A stretch of DNA of 64,000 nt from Dioscorea cayenensis subsp. rotundata (GCF_009730915.1 NC_052487.1:124001-188000); one strand, 5' to 3'. Shown: positions 10,638-21,384, numbered from the stretch's first letter. The notes: generated from the letters alone by a model not told the origin. Numbers and translations: made by a program.

Positions 10638-11299
10638 TATCAGCTAATAATCCAGATGAGATCATCTAAGTGGAAGATGAGAGGTTATACTTAATAAATT
10701 AGAGGTTATGGAATATCTATACATACTATTAAAATAGATGTATAATCTACTCCGAGAGTTTTTCAAAGAACAATTTTAATTTTTTTAATAACATTTAAGT
10801 TTTTATTTATATTACTTATAATATTAATAATTGAAAAACATTTATTACACCTAATTATTTATGCAATAAATATCCATAAAATCTTTAAAATTCAAAGTAT
10901 AAAATAGTTTCTATGGTAGGAATTATTTAATTATATTATTTTATATATGATATACCTCAAAACTCCTCACAAAATTTTAAAAACTCCGAAAGCAGAGAAA
11001 AATGCCTAGTGAAAAGTCATGACATTATAAAATATGAAGTTGATAAGTCATGAGTTTTTATGTTTGAGTTTAAAAGAATTAAGTGTAGGAGTTTTTAGAA
11101 TACTAAGAGTCCTATAGATAAGCTATCATTGATGAATTTATGTAATAAGAAGAAAACCAAGAGGAATAAGAAAAGTTACAAGTGCAAAAGAGAACATTGT
11201 CCCAATAAGCTCTTCTTTGTCTTTCTCCTTCTTGAGTGAGTGCTTCAAACACTGTAAGTGTCTGGGCCTGAGATCTCTAAGAGAGATCTGAAGCTAACA
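10638..11299 (+). repeat. 3' LTR of the Copia fragment
   Basis: The LTR runs from the base after the purine tract ('TATCAGCTAATAATCC', first bases probably mutated from TGTTAGC) to 'GAAGCTAACA'. A likely TATA ('TTATACTTAATAAATTAG') lies near 10,686-10,703. It is 662 bp long, about 294 bp of which looks like a later insertion. Confidence 0.7.
10716..11009 (+). mobile_element. Possible small Helitron inside the LTR
   Basis: The insert starts TCTATACATACTATTAAAAT and ends ...AATGCCTAG, lying between an A and a T. A TC start, a CTRR end and an A|T target are the Helitron hallmarks. The subterminal hairpin expected about 10 bp before the end is weak (CTC..GAG). Removing the insert would give the LTR a more usual size of about 370 bp. 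Confidence 0.35.
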
Positions 11300-11402
11300 C
11301 TCATAAACTCTCAGAAGTCAATTCGTCAATTGTCATCTCCATCTTCATCAGGAAGCATTTTGAACAACACAAAATCAACTAGCATCCCAAAAGACACTCA
11401 TC
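11300..11402 (+). pseudogene. Orphan unit of the Ser-rich repeat gene
   Basis: The translation 'LINSQKSIRQLSSPSSSGS', then a frame slip, then 'KDTH' matches a single unit of gene A (closest to 4,000-4,120). No N-terminus or further units follow. It begins exactly where the Copia LTR ends, so the Copia element seems to have inserted into another gene copy ('CTCAT' target), the rest of which is lost. Confidence 0.75.
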
Positions 11403-11854
11403 TGTGTTTTGTTGTTATGAGATTAATGCATTATATATTTAGGTACTCTTGCACAAGCTCAATATGACCTGGAGAAGATCTTTACTTGTTTAGGTTATAT
11501 ATTCATGATATATTGGGATTAACTTGTCTGGGTATATATATTAATTTTATTGATCAAGAACTAAAATATATTTATTTTAACTCATGAACTTCATAAACTT
11601 TTTTTTTTTGTCTAATATAACAGCTGATATGGCCAGATACATGACATATTTGCATAAGTGCACTTTAAATAAAAAGAGACAAAATAAATAATTTGCCAAA
11701 TTTTTAGTGTCATTTATAGTTATTAATTACTTTAATTAGTTTGATTACAAGTCCAATTAGACAAGAAAAAAAACCATGTCAGTAATATATTATATGCAAC
11801 ATTATATTATATTATATATATAAGGTGGGGAAATTGCTAATATAAAAAAACATA
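11403..11854. other. AT-rich intergenic stretch
   Basis: No coding frame or recognisable element is visible. Short TA repeats lie near 11,800-11,822. Confidence 0.6.
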
Positions 11855-12557
11855 GGTGTTGTTTGTTTGCAAGGAATGGAATTGAGTAATAAGGGGAAAT
11901 GGATTAGGAATGAAAGAAAAACTTTGTTTGATTGTGAAAGTATAGGAGACTAATTCATTGAAAATGAAAAAAAGTAAAAAGAAGAAATATGTGAAAAATG
12001 TCTCTTATGCCCTTATTAAGTGAATATTAAATAAATAAATATATTAGTTAATAATATTATTTTATTTGTAATATGTTGTTATTATTATTATTTAAATTGT
12101 TTTTATTTTTTATAATTAATTTCATAATTACTCTTCATTATTATTATTGTTGTTTTTTTACAACGTTATCATTTTATTTTTGTTATTTTATAATTAATTT
12201 CATTTTTTTGTTTTTATTATTATTGTTTTTTTATAGTATTATTTTATTTTTAATATGTTATCATTATTATTTTTTACAATGTTCTTAACATTTTTTTTCT
12301 AAATATAATATATATATATATATATACAAAGAAAAGGACAAAACATGATGGAAAAACAATTGAAGTCAAGGGTAAAATGGACATTTCCAAATCCTGATTG
12401 GGCAATCATCAAGAAAATTGGAGGAATCCCAATAAGGGTTCTCCCCTCATCTCATTCGTCAAAGACTTCTCCCTCGTTCCTATTCTTTCCAACCAAATAA
12501 GGAATTGGACTCATTCTCAATCCAATCCCACTCCACTCCTTGCAAATAAACAACACC
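11855..12557. mobile_element. MITE, PIF/Harbinger-like
   Basis: The terminal inverted repeats are GGTGTTGTTTGTTTGCAAGG on the left and, as reverse complement of the right end, GGTGTTGTTTATTTGCAAGG. The 3-bp direct flank ATA occurs at 11,852-11,854 and 12,558-12,560. The 703-bp interior is T-rich with (TTA)n-like runs and no transposase. The 3-bp duplication fits PIF/Harbinger, although its canonical target is TWA. Confidence 0.8.
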
Positions 12558-12604
12558 ATAGTGTCTCAAAATAGTGGAATATTATATAAATTCAATTTTG
12601 TAGG

Positions 12605-14775
12605 CTATCTGAACTAATTGATATTAGATTGCCCATCTGAATTGACAGAAGCCTTTGGTGTGGTTAGTGGGCTTGATCCAAAGGACACTGCGCATCGGGA
12701 TTTGTGGACCCCACTCCAAGTAACTTGGTCAACTTTGATTTTTCTTTCTCACATCTTCATTTCAACCACGATTTTCTTTTCTTTCTCGAAGCATATAAGC
12801 TCCATCCTTGCTTTTGCCTCTAACCTAAAGCCATACTTCCCCTCTCTGATAACCATGCCACGCGATGTCATCATCTTAATTTTTAAGCTTCAAAAAGAAA
12901 GTATAATAGCCCAAAAACTTCATTTACCATGGGTCTACCATCTCTGGCAAAATATGTGAGGACTTGGAGCTCTTTCATTTGTATATCTTGGGAACCATGA
13001 GAGGTTTCAAGTGTTGTTATGCTATGCTTCTTTTACGCAAGTCTTTTTAAACTTTTATGCCTTTTAAAACCCTTCTTGCTTCCTTCAACTTTAGGTTGCT
13101 AAATCATGGCATGTTTTGTAGCCTTTAAGTTGTGGTTCTAATATGTTAATTTTCTTTCTTGGTTGTAGTTGTGAATGCTACGTATTACTTGATAGCATGT
13201 GTTACTTGTCAAGTTGTCTAATTGCCTAGATTTGAGGATACACACAAAGTGTTTGTTAAAATGTCAATGCCCTTAAAAACTTGATTTTTGGCTATTGTAT
13301 GGCCAAGTGATCTTGTGGTTGGATGTGGTTTGAAGCTTAACATTTGTGGTTATCCTTAGTAATTGTTGCTATTCTTTGTGGTGGTTCAAAAGCCTTGGAG
13401 TAGTAGGTGTACTACAATGGTCCATGGTTTGAATTCTTTTTTGTAAATTGGTTTTGTGCAAATCTTAACTTCTTGTTGATTATATTTTTGGTTGTTCCTT
13501 CCTTGATTAGGTTTTTAAGTGTTGTTTTGTTTAGTTGTGCATTGTTGAAATTACTTAAATTACCATTGTTAAAGTTTGCTAAGTCTAGTTGTTCTTAAAC
13601 GTTTAAGTCTTAGATACATCTACCTATATGCTAATATAGGTATATATGTATTTCTTCCCCTTCAATAGCATTTGCTTTTACCTTGGCATTATGAGTTACC
13701 TTGTCGTGAGCAAGTTTTTGCTATAAGATCTTCTCTCTAAATTCATGCTTATTGTTGTGTTTTCCTTGATGCTTATTGGTTGGGTTTCAATTTAGTGTGT
13801 TGTTTAATGACTAGAAAACCTTGTTTTGATGCTTAGTTGTAGAATATTGTTGGAGTTATATTTGAAGAGTTGCATGAGTTGATCATTGCGGTTTTGGTCC
13901 CTCTTTGACTTTCATGGCTACTTCTAGTATTTTTGGAAATCTATTATATGAAACGGTGTTTCAGTACAATATTATAGATGCGAGATCTGTCTTTATATGA
14001 TATTTGATATATGTGATTTATGTTCTATCCTTTTAATATGCATATGCACAAGCTTTGCTATATATATATATATATATATATCTGTGTGTGTGCGTGTGTG
14101 TGTGTTTGATATCAAATATGAATTTTGAACTCTACATGATCCCCAAATATTTTAGTGGATTGCTTATTGGGATATCAAGTTCATAAAGTTGTTTTTAATT
14201 CTTTTCAAATAAATAAAAGTTCGGGGATGTAATTTAGTGGGCCATCAGTCTCTTTTCCCCAGTGTAGTTGAGTTGTAAATTCTATTTTGTTGTAGCTCTT
14301 GAATTACATATTTAGAATTTTATGTATTTTTGTTATATGTAATTCATGGCTTTATGAGATTGTATTTTGCTTTGAGTCAAGTTTTAGGCTTTGCGTGCCT
14401 GTGGGGTTTCTGTCTTGTGGGTGCGCTACCGTTTGTCTGCCGCCGAGGCGAGTTCAAGGCATGACATGATTCAACTTACTTGCGGGTATAATTAGTGGGC
14501 TTGATCCCAAGGACAATTTGCATCTTATGTGAACTTAATTGCTGGTATGGTCGGCTTGGAGAAGGCCCAGGAGATATGTTGTCCTTAATCTACACTTTGT
14601 TAAAGGTCACTATTGTTGACATATAAGTATATATATATATGTGTGTGTTTTAGTGCACTAGTAGTATCATATATGAAATGCAAAAGTATATTAATAAATA
14701 CACATTTTTTGTGAGAGATGAAATCCAAAAGGAAAAGAGTTTATGATTGATTATACTTTTGCAAGATACATGCAA
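12605..14775. repeat. Dispersed repeat, second copy, split by a solo LTR
   Basis: The left part (12,605-12,702) and right part (14,472-14,775) are together collinear with 537-930. The join corresponds to 'ATTGATTTCAACTTAC' in the intact copy. This fixes the insertion point of the intervening LTR to within a few bases. Confidence 0.75.
12703..14466. mobile_element. Solo LTR, about 1.76 kb
   Basis: The block starts TGTGGACCCC and ends GGCATGACA. It is flanked by GGATT (12,698-12,702) and TGATT (14,467-14,471), a 5-bp duplication with one mismatch. It carries no pol frame, has a long T-rich body, and its last 80 bp are GC-rich, as in many Ty3 LTRs. The intact paralogue at 537-930 lacks it, which proves insertion. 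Element lineage is not determined. A TA/TG microsatellite lies at about 14,059-14,105. Confidence 0.75.
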
Positions 14776-15480
14776 TATATATACTTATCATATATAAGTA
14801 TATATATAGGGGAATATGTAAACTGGGATGTCCATAGAACATCCCTAGTTTTAAAAAGAAAAAGAGAGAAACAGGATGAGATAAATACGGAAAAGTTGGT
14901 GTGCAACAGTAGTATAAACGGTAACAAAATGGATTGTACTACATATGAATGGGTGGGTGTGTTGTTCTTGTTGGTTTGTTTAGCTTAAACTGTAAATCTA
15001 GTGGAAATAGAATTCAACGTTTATGATTAATTGAATTGTTATGCTAATCATGATCAAATGATTCAAATGATTCAAATCAAATTACTATGCATCTCATTTT
15101 CATTTAGATTATGATGTCACTGTGGAGGTGATGATTATGACTTTTGAAATTCAACTGTCGTGACAAACGTTTAGCGATTTAAAATTTACGAACGTTCATA
15201 GATGTCGCGTTCTATATATATGTGTGTTTGATTATGTTTTTGTATTTTTCTTTTATTTTTGTGTTAGTCTTTGTTGTTATCATCTCTTCCATTCCAGTGG
15301 AAGCTTAGTTCCTTAAATTTTATTTTTTTTATTTTTATTTTTTATCATCTTTGTATTAGCCTATGTTCATCAATGAAATGTGATTTATCCGTATTTATAT
15401 ATAAAAAAAATTTAAAAAAAAACACTGTGAAGATCACCTGTCATCTAGTCTTTCAAGATTTGGCTAAAACAAAATCTCAA
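14776..15480. other. Intergenic, nothing recognised
   Basis: AT-rich sequence. The only structure is a 'GTGATTTATCCG' plus A-run at 15,371-15,420, which resembles the 3' terminus of the local LINE family and suggests one more short truncated copy ending there. Confidence 0.5.
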
Positions 15481-15796
15481 TACTACTGTGTATATACTTT
15501 TAAAAAATACTGTATATCAGTTTAAATAAATGAATAAACAGTCTTAGAAATAAATTATAAAGCAAGGTAATACAATAATTTTTTATGTTAAAAAAAAGGG
15601 GCATTGACGCTGGACTTTGAATTTTCTGTTTATCCCTCACAATCAAGAGATGAAATTAAAGAATCAATTGTTTTTGTGAGTGTTATTGAGCACAACCAGA
15701 TTTTGATCAAACCCAACTTGGGTCCACATGGTGAGTTTTTTGGTGGGCCCCAATTAGGTTGTGGACCCAAGCCCAACACTCCAACCATTTTAAAAA

Positions 15797-16130
15797 GGTC
15801 AAAATATCAAAATGGTCCCTCTATTTTGTGTTTTCCATCCTTTTAGTCCCTCTAATATAAAATCCGTCTTTTTAGTTCTCGTATTTTCACATTTCTGTCT
15901 TTTTGGTACCTCAAATTGATGGATCTGCCCTTTTGGTCCTTCCAGCTGATAAATTGGAGAGACCAAAAAGGATGAAAATGTGTAAATACGAGGATTAAAA
16001 AGGCAGATCCGTCAATTAGAGGAAGCTGAAAGAAATGTGCAAATATGAGTACCAAAAGGGCGGATTTGATATTAGATGGACTAAAAGGGCTGAAAACTCA
16101 AAATAGAAGGGTCATTTTGATATTTATACC
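15797..16130. mobile_element. Mutator-type MITE
   Basis: Long inverted termini are GGTCAAAATATCAAAATGG on the left and, as reverse complement of the right end, GGTATAAATATCAAAATGA. The two arms pair over most of the 334 bp. A perfect 9-bp duplication, TTTTAAAAA, flanks it (15,788-15,796 and 16,131-16,139), the length typical of Mutator-like transposition. Copy A lacks it at the same site. Confidence 0.9.
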
Positions 16131-16210
16131 TTTTAAAAATAGGTGAAGTTGTATCCGACTGCGATAGTGAGTTTAATGTTATTCCCATATTAAATGCACG
16201 TAGAATTAAC

Positions 16211-16600
16211 CACTAGATAGCCTATTGGAAGTCACCATGAATGATGAATGAGTGGTGTAATATCAAATCCCTTGTGCTGCAGTATTGTACAACTATACTG
16301 TAAAGATAATATAAAAACGCTGTGTTAATACCGTTTATTCACTGTTTACAAAGTCTCCTATGGAAGGAGTCGTATTCTCTACCGTTCTAGAGTTGCAAAA
16401 CTTGGGATTTACCATATGAGGTTGTGGTAATTGATATATCATTTTAGGCGCATGTGACAGATCTTAATTGTCTTTGTGTTAGCTCACCTCATATGGCAAA
16501 TTCCTATGAGTCATTAAGGCACAGTAACTAATGCCCTATCTATATCTTTGACACCCTATTATTGGGCAGTGTTTATTGTTTTCGTAAAAAAAATTATTGT
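16211..16600. mobile_element. Unclassified MITE-like element (partner at 34,456-34,735)
   Basis: The block is absent from copy A, where 'GAATTAA' is followed within 10 bp by 'AATTGTGAAACAAATG'. Its reverse complement resembles 34,456-34,735: 'ATAAACACTGCC', 'TAGGAATTTGCCATATGAGG' versus 'TAGGAATTTACTATATGGGG', and 'GACTCCTTCC' versus 'AACTCCTTCC'. It has no coding frame. The termini and target duplication are not clear. Confidence 0.6.
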
Positions 16601-16974
16601 AATTGTGAGACAAATGATCTATTGCAGTTTGATTTTGCAATTGAGCTAGATCAAATGGAGTAAAGAAGGTTATAGTGAAAGACTCAGTTGCAAATGTCAA
16701 ACGCAATTTGAAGTCTTTTGTTCCTTCCCACAACAATGGTGATTTCGAGGAGACGTATATCAAATGCTGAAATGGACATTGTCCCCAGAACGCGTTTTCA
16801 ATCCAACAAAAGGGAGCCGTGAAAGACTTGGACATAAGTGAAAGACTTAAAAGAATTGGACATATGTGAAAGACTTGAAACTTGGACATAATTGAAAGAC
16901 TTAAAAGACTTGGAAATAAGATGGTTGTATCTTTTTCAAAATTTATTTATTTTTAAAAGAAATTTTCAATGAGC

Positions 16975-17278
16975 TACACAATTTTCTTTTCAATGAACTC
17001 GTGATGGGGAATGAATTTTTTTGTGGTTTTCGGACTCCTACAATTGTGCCGCCTTGTTGTTTTCTAGCTTTTAGAGTTTTCTGATTCTCATTTTTTGTAG
17101 TGTTTTGTTTTGTTCCTAGTTCCACTTTTAATGAACTATTCTGATCGTCTATTGTTTGTGTCGTTTTTGTCTGTTATTTCATAGCTTCTCTCGTTGTATC
17201 TTTTTTCTTAATGCATTATGATTTAACTATTTTTTTGATAAAAAAAAATTTGTGATTTATCAACTTTAAAAAAAAAAA
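16975..17278 (+). mobile_element. 5'-truncated LINE 3' end
   Basis: The insertion is flanked by the perfect 11-bp duplication TTTCAATGAGC (16,964-16,974 and 17,279-17,289). It ends 'GTGATTTATCAACTTT' plus an A run, like the other LINE tails here. Only non-coding 3' sequence remains. Confidence 0.85.
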
Positions 17279-17584
17279 TTTCAATGAGCCAAGACCAATG
17301 TTTTTGTTCTTATAACCAATCGTCCTGTTTTGAAATTATCCTTTTTTTTTAATAAAAGTGGATGTTTTTTTTTATTGTGCTGATTTTTTTGGAAAAAAAA
17401 ATAATACCATCAACTATGTCATGAACTATGTTTATTTTATACTAAAATGCTAATAGCCTAATGGTATTTTATTTGAGGACTAATTTTTCAGTTCGTGTGT
17501 AAATATATATATATATATATAGCATTTTATCGCTTTCGTCCATTAAGTAAGGACCACGAGTTTCTCACTTGGAAGGGAAAAAAC

Positions 17585-19080
17585 AAAACATCGAGGTCGT
17601 TTGGCATTGTTGCCAAATCTTTATTTTTGTTGCCAATTCCAGATTTTGGAAACAAAACCAGAAAAACACTTTTGGCAAGTTATTTTTGTTTTAAAAAATT
17701 TTGAAAGCAGCATCCACGTTTTAAAAAAAAAAGTGGAAACACAATTTTTATGTTTTCAACTATATTAAAAACGTTTCCAAAGTTCCAAGATCTTCAACTC
17801 TCTTTTTTCTTCATAATTTTTTTTCTTGGTTTTTTCGATCTCAAAATTTACTTTCAGTCATCTTTTTTTTAATATTTATTTGTAATTTTTTTGAAGACAG
17901 TTAGAAAATTTAAAATAAAGATAGTTAGAGATTTGGGATTTTTCTTGTGGAATCTCTTTTAGTTTTTTTCTTTTTAAATCTTTCTTAATTTTCACAAAAA
18001 AATCTATATATCATGTGTTCCTTGTTTTTCACTAATACAAATTTATAAAAATTTAAATTTGACATCTCATTATTTATATATTTAATTATAAAAATAAAAA
18101 ACTTTTGTTTATAAATACAATTTAATTTTGTGTACTAATATAAAAAAAATTATAAAAATTATATTAATATAAATAAGAAAATAATACTCTTGAAAATTTA
18201 TTCAAAAAAGGATGCAATCCAAACGCCACTGACACATGCATTCTATGTCACAATAACTCAGAAACAGTGGAACACCTCTTCCTGGAGTGTAAATTCTCGA
18301 AGTGTATTTGGTCTTTTTTCAGACAAATCCTTGATATTGATTCCTCTCCACCCTTAGTTTCCAATATCTGGTCCAATTGGATCCCCACTTTACCTTCTTC
18401 TTTTAGGAACCTGTGGGATCTTCGTTCTAGAGCCATCATCTTGACTATTTGGCTGGAAAAAAACAATCGCATCTTTAATCATAATTGTTCACCTGTCTTC
18501 TCTATAATTTACAAGTCTGCTAATATGTTGCGCTCTTGACTTTCAACAGATACCGGGTCTCATCAGCATGAAACTTCAGAGGCCTCCCAGAGAATCAAGC
18601 GCTCCCTCAACTTCCTGAGCACCAGACATACAGATCATATCGGCGATTCGACGCACATTACTGATCTGGAGTAGTTCTTCTCTATTTGCTGCTTGGCAAG
18701 CCAATGTCTCCAGACGGTAGCCTTCGCCGATCCAGGCCTATTACCTTACTCTTGTTGTCCCTCTCTACTTTTTTATTATTTTGTTCGTTGTTCTCCTTAT
18801 CGCTGGTGAGGATTTCAAACCGTTTTTATTTCTAGTTCTTGTTGTTGTCTCAAACCGCTATATTTCTCTGTACTCTACTTCTTATTTTAATAAATTTGTG
18901 GTTTATCCACTTTATTCAAAAAATAATAATACAAAATTTTACAATTTTGCTTCAGTGTGTTTTGCTTTCTAAAACATACAACTTTGATGTCCAAACATGT
19001 TTTTATTTTCAAAAAATTGGTAATATAATTTTAAAAAAAAAAAAGAAAAATTGACAAAAGACCTCTTAATAAAAAATAAA
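17585..19080. mobile_element. Unclassified insertion in the copy B promoter, host of a nested LINE
   Basis: Copies A and C go directly from 'GAAGGG(G)AAAAAAATATA' to 'CAGGCTGGG'. Copy B carries about 1.5 kb here, of which 18,188-18,924 is a LINE. The remaining 750 bp may be a MITE. Weak inverted ends are GAGGTCGTTTGGCA on the left and GAGGTCTTTTGTCA (reverse complement) on the right. No clear target duplication is seen. Confidence 0.4.
18188..18924 (+). mobile_element. 5'-truncated LINE with zf-RVT domain
   Basis: The remnant encodes the C-terminal zinc-binding region of LINE ORF2, 'ATDTCILCHNNSETVEHLF', 'LECKFSKCIWSFFRQ' and 'IILTIWLEKNNRIF', to a stop at about 18,540. A 3' UTR ending 'GTGGTTTATCCACTTTATTC' plus A-rich tail follows. 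A probable 8-bp duplication AATAATAC lies at 18,180-18,187 and 18,925-18,932. The cysteine/histidine pattern CxxC..HLFxxC is intact in this remnant. Confidence 0.88.
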
Positions 19081-19168
19081 AAATAAAAAAAAAGACAGGT
19101 TGGGAAGCTTTTTTGCAAATGAAAATGTGAAAGTCCCTCAATAATTGGGAAGTCGGAACTGGCACTAC

Positions 19169-19175
19169 TATAAAA
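19169..19175 (+). promoter_or_regulatory. TATA box of copy B
   Basis: TATAAAA occurs in the context 'CACTACTATAAAATGATGAA', at the same relative place as TATAAAT at 22,191 in copy C. Confidence 0.65.
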
Positions 19176-19271
19176 TGATGAATGCTGAAACACAGGAGAA
19201 AACCATCTCAAAAACAGCTCTCTATTAATTCCTTTGTAGTTAGCTCTCTATAGTTGGGAAAAAGAAGAAAG

Positions 19272-19659
19272 ATGCTTGCTAGCTGATGTGGCTTTAGTGA
19301 TTGTAGCGATTGTGAAGGTCGTGGCACCAAGTATTGCCAAAGTTATAGAGCAACGTCTGGGCAAGAACCAAATTGAGGATGGAGCGAGGGGGCATAATGG
19401 AAGGGATCATAAAGGAAAGGAGAAAGGAAAGGAGGGCAAGAACAAAATTAAGGATGGAGCGCACCATAATAGAGTAAGGGATGAAGGAAAGGAGAGAAAG
19501 AAGGAGAAAGGAAAGGAGGACAAGAACAAAATTAAGGATGGAGCGCACCATAATAGAGTAAGGGATGAAGGAAAAGAGAAAGGAAAGGAGGGCAAGAACA
19601 AAATTAAGGATGGAGCGCACCATAAGATAGTAATAAAGGAAAGGAGGAAGGAAAGGTGA
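19272..19659 (+). pseudogene. Copy B of the repeat gene: start frameshifted, Lys-rich repeats
   Basis: The ATG at 19,272 aligns with the start of copies A and C but runs into TGA after four codons. The conserved hydrophobic N-terminus (LADVALVIVAIVKVVAPSIA) continues in the next frame, which has no ATG. From about residue 40 that frame is highly basic: three imperfect units of about 27-30 residues built on KEGKNKIKDGAHHNRVRDEG. These are unrelated in sequence to the Ser-rich units of A and C. Translation would need a non-AUG start (TTG at 19,276). The best reading is a broken paralogue. The repeats remain open for 127 codons. Confidence 0.6.
19420..19640 (+). repeat. Purine-rich minisatellite in copy B
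   Basis: Three imperfect units share 'GGCAAGAACAAAATTAAGG', 'ATGGAGCGCACCATAATAG' and 'GTAAGGGATGAAGGAAA'. Unit lengths are about 80-90 bp. The complementary strand is open in two frames because of the purine bias. Confidence 0.9.
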
Positions 19660-19739
19660 ATGGGAAGCAAAAAGAGAAAGAAAAAGAGAGAAAGAAAATT
19701 AAAGAAGGAATAAGGAGGTGATAGTGTCCTGGTATTCTT

Positions 19740-20340
19740 CGGAATTCTCAGGGAGCTGGAGCTTCCAGAGCGAATGGTGAATGGCTGTGATCACCCCCAT
19801 GGCCATGCATATCCATCTTCCTGCTTCTCAACTTTTTTTCCTTGTGTTTTTTCATGTATCATGTATGTACGTGTGTATGGGAGTATATATGGCAAGTAAC
19901 TACCACACGTGAATGTTGTGTCCTGTGATATCGGATCCTGAAGGGTATTATAACGGGTCCGTTGACTGTTGGCCAGAACTTAATTAATTCGGATCCGGTT
20001 AGCTGGATTATAAATATCTCTATTTTCATTTATGTCAATAGTACTGCAGGTGTATGGTTGCATTTAAGCATGACAAAACTATTGCATGGTTTTGTATTGA
20101 CGTTGTTGTGACATTGGAAAACATAGATGTCTTGCATTAATTTTGGTTCAGTTTCTTAAATGACCCCCAATTCATTCTTCTATTTGGATTCTGGTACGAT
20201 CGCCTTTTTTTTTTAATAAAAAATAAGGGTAGTAATAATATTGTATACGTACAGTTTTAAAAATATTGTATACCAGTTTGAATAAATGGCCTTAGAAATA
20301 AATTATGAATAAAGTAATACAATATGTTTTTATGTTAAAA
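19740..20340 (+). repeat. Downstream flank of copy B
   Basis: This stretch is collinear with 26,800-27,240 and, in part, with 4,783-4,996 plus 9,710-9,778. Shared landmarks are 'CACACGTGAATGTTGTGTC', 'GATATCGGATCCT', 'TTCGGATCCGGTTAGCTGG' and 'GGATTCTGGTACGATCGCC'. It passes directly into the start of copy C ('GGCATTGACGCTAGACTT'), showing head-to-tail tandem arrangement. Confidence 0.85.
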
Positions 20341-20442
20341 TGAAAAAAGTAGGCATTGACGCTAGACTTGGGAATTTTCTGACCATCTCCCCTGATTTAT
20401 GAAGTTAAGATGAGATTCGTTAGAATGAGAAGTTAAGTCATT

Positions 20443-21384
20443 CTATCCCGGATTGTTCCAACATCCAAGATGATACACATACTTAATTGGAATTTAGAGG
20501 AAAGTGATAACTTCTCCGTTAAATCCTTTTACAAATTCTTAATTGACGGAGGGACTCGTTGTCCAATTTATTCCCAATTTTGGAAACTCAAATGCCCAAG
20601 CAAAATCACTTTATTTTGCTGATTAGTTCTGGAGGACAAAATTCTCACCTTGTCCAACCTTTTCAAGAGAGGTTGTAATATAATTGCCACAGATACCTGC
20701 ATTCTTTGCAACAAAAACTCAGAAACAGTGGATCATCTATTCCTCAATTGTGATTACTCAGAGAGAATTTGGTTTTTCTTCCGACAAAGCATTAACTCCC
20801 ATCTTTCCCCTCATTCAATTTCCAGTATTTGGACCTCTTGGATGCCTTCTTTAAATTCTAATTTACGAAATATCTGGGATTTCATTTCTAGAGAAATTAT
20901 TTGGAATATTTGGTTGGAGTGTAACAACCGAATTTTTCAATCTAACTGCTTGCCCTTACATTCTACTTTACTCAAGATTGCTAATACACTCTTAACTTGG
21001 CGTTCTGCAGCTCCAAACTCTTCTCAGTCGTTCAATCTTGAAGCTTCCCAGAGAATCAAAGATCCATCAACTTCTTAAGCAATAGACCCACAGATCACAC
21101 CGGCGACCTGAGAGCAACTTACCCGGAGAGTAATCTCATCCCTTCAGTAGCTTGGGCAGACCTGTTTCTCCAGGTGGATGACTTAGCCCGCCCAGCTTCC
21201 TCTCTACTTGTTTTTTCCGTATTTACTTTATTGTACTCTTACCCTGGTGAGAGACTTTTGTCTCTTTTCTATCGTTTTGTTTCCCGGTTATCCTTTTTTT
21301 TTCTTTTCCGCGTCTGTCTTGTTCTCGTCTTTTTATTTCAATCAAGTTGTGGTTTATCCACATTTATTCCAAAAAAAAAAAAAC
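20443..21384 (+). mobile_element. 5'-truncated LINE with RT tail and zf-RVT domain
   Basis: It is flanked by TAAGTCATT (20,434-20,442 and 21,385-21,393). It encodes the end of ORF2: 'SDNFSVKSFYKFLIDGG', 'FWKLKCPSKITLFC*LVLED' (a Trp codon turned to TGA), then 'CILCNKNSETVDHLFLNC' and 'IIWNIWLECNNRIFQ' to a stop at 21,078. The 3' UTR ends 'GTGGTTTATCCACATTTATT' plus A run. It is closely related to the fragment at 18,188 but inserted independently. Confidence 0.92.

Larger units (their letters stand above)
9779..11299 (+). mobile_element. 3' fragment of a second Copia element
   Basis: The tail of the reverse transcriptase ('STYAKKMLFQFGM'), RNase H, a purine tract (GGGGGAGA, 10,629-10,636) and one complete LTR are present. 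Everything upstream of the RT tail is missing. The left junction, at about 9,778, falls inside the downstream flank of copy A ('TATGGTTGCAT'). The right junction abuts an isolated Ser-rich repeat unit. It therefore marks a deletion or recombination breakpoint. Confidence 0.85.
15481..19271 (+). promoter_or_regulatory. Upstream region of duplicated gene copy B, with four insertions
   Basis: It is collinear with the upstream regions of copies A and C. The landmarks are 'CATTGACGCTGGACTT', 'GCCCAACACTCCAACC', 'GCACGTAGAATTAA', 'GATTTCGAGGAGACGTAT' and 'AAAACCATCTCAAAAACAGC'. It is swollen from about 1 kb to 3.8 kb by the elements listed separately. The core promoter TATAAAA lies at 19,169-19,175, about 100 bp upstream of the ATG. 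Confidence 0.75.

Noticed and set aside
12073..12288. 71-codon Leu/Phe-rich plus frame
   Set aside because: It lies inside the T-rich core of a MITE. The composition alone keeps it open.
17590..18225. GTCGTTTGGCATTG and CAATCCAAACGCC as inverted ends of one MITE
   Set aside because: The right-hand motif lies inside the LINE ORF2 (KKGCNPNATDTC), so the pairing is coincidental.
19294..19670. Two minus-strand frames of 87 and 109 codons
   Set aside because: They are Leu/Phe/Ser-rich shadows of the purine-rich Lys repeats on plus, with no independent support.
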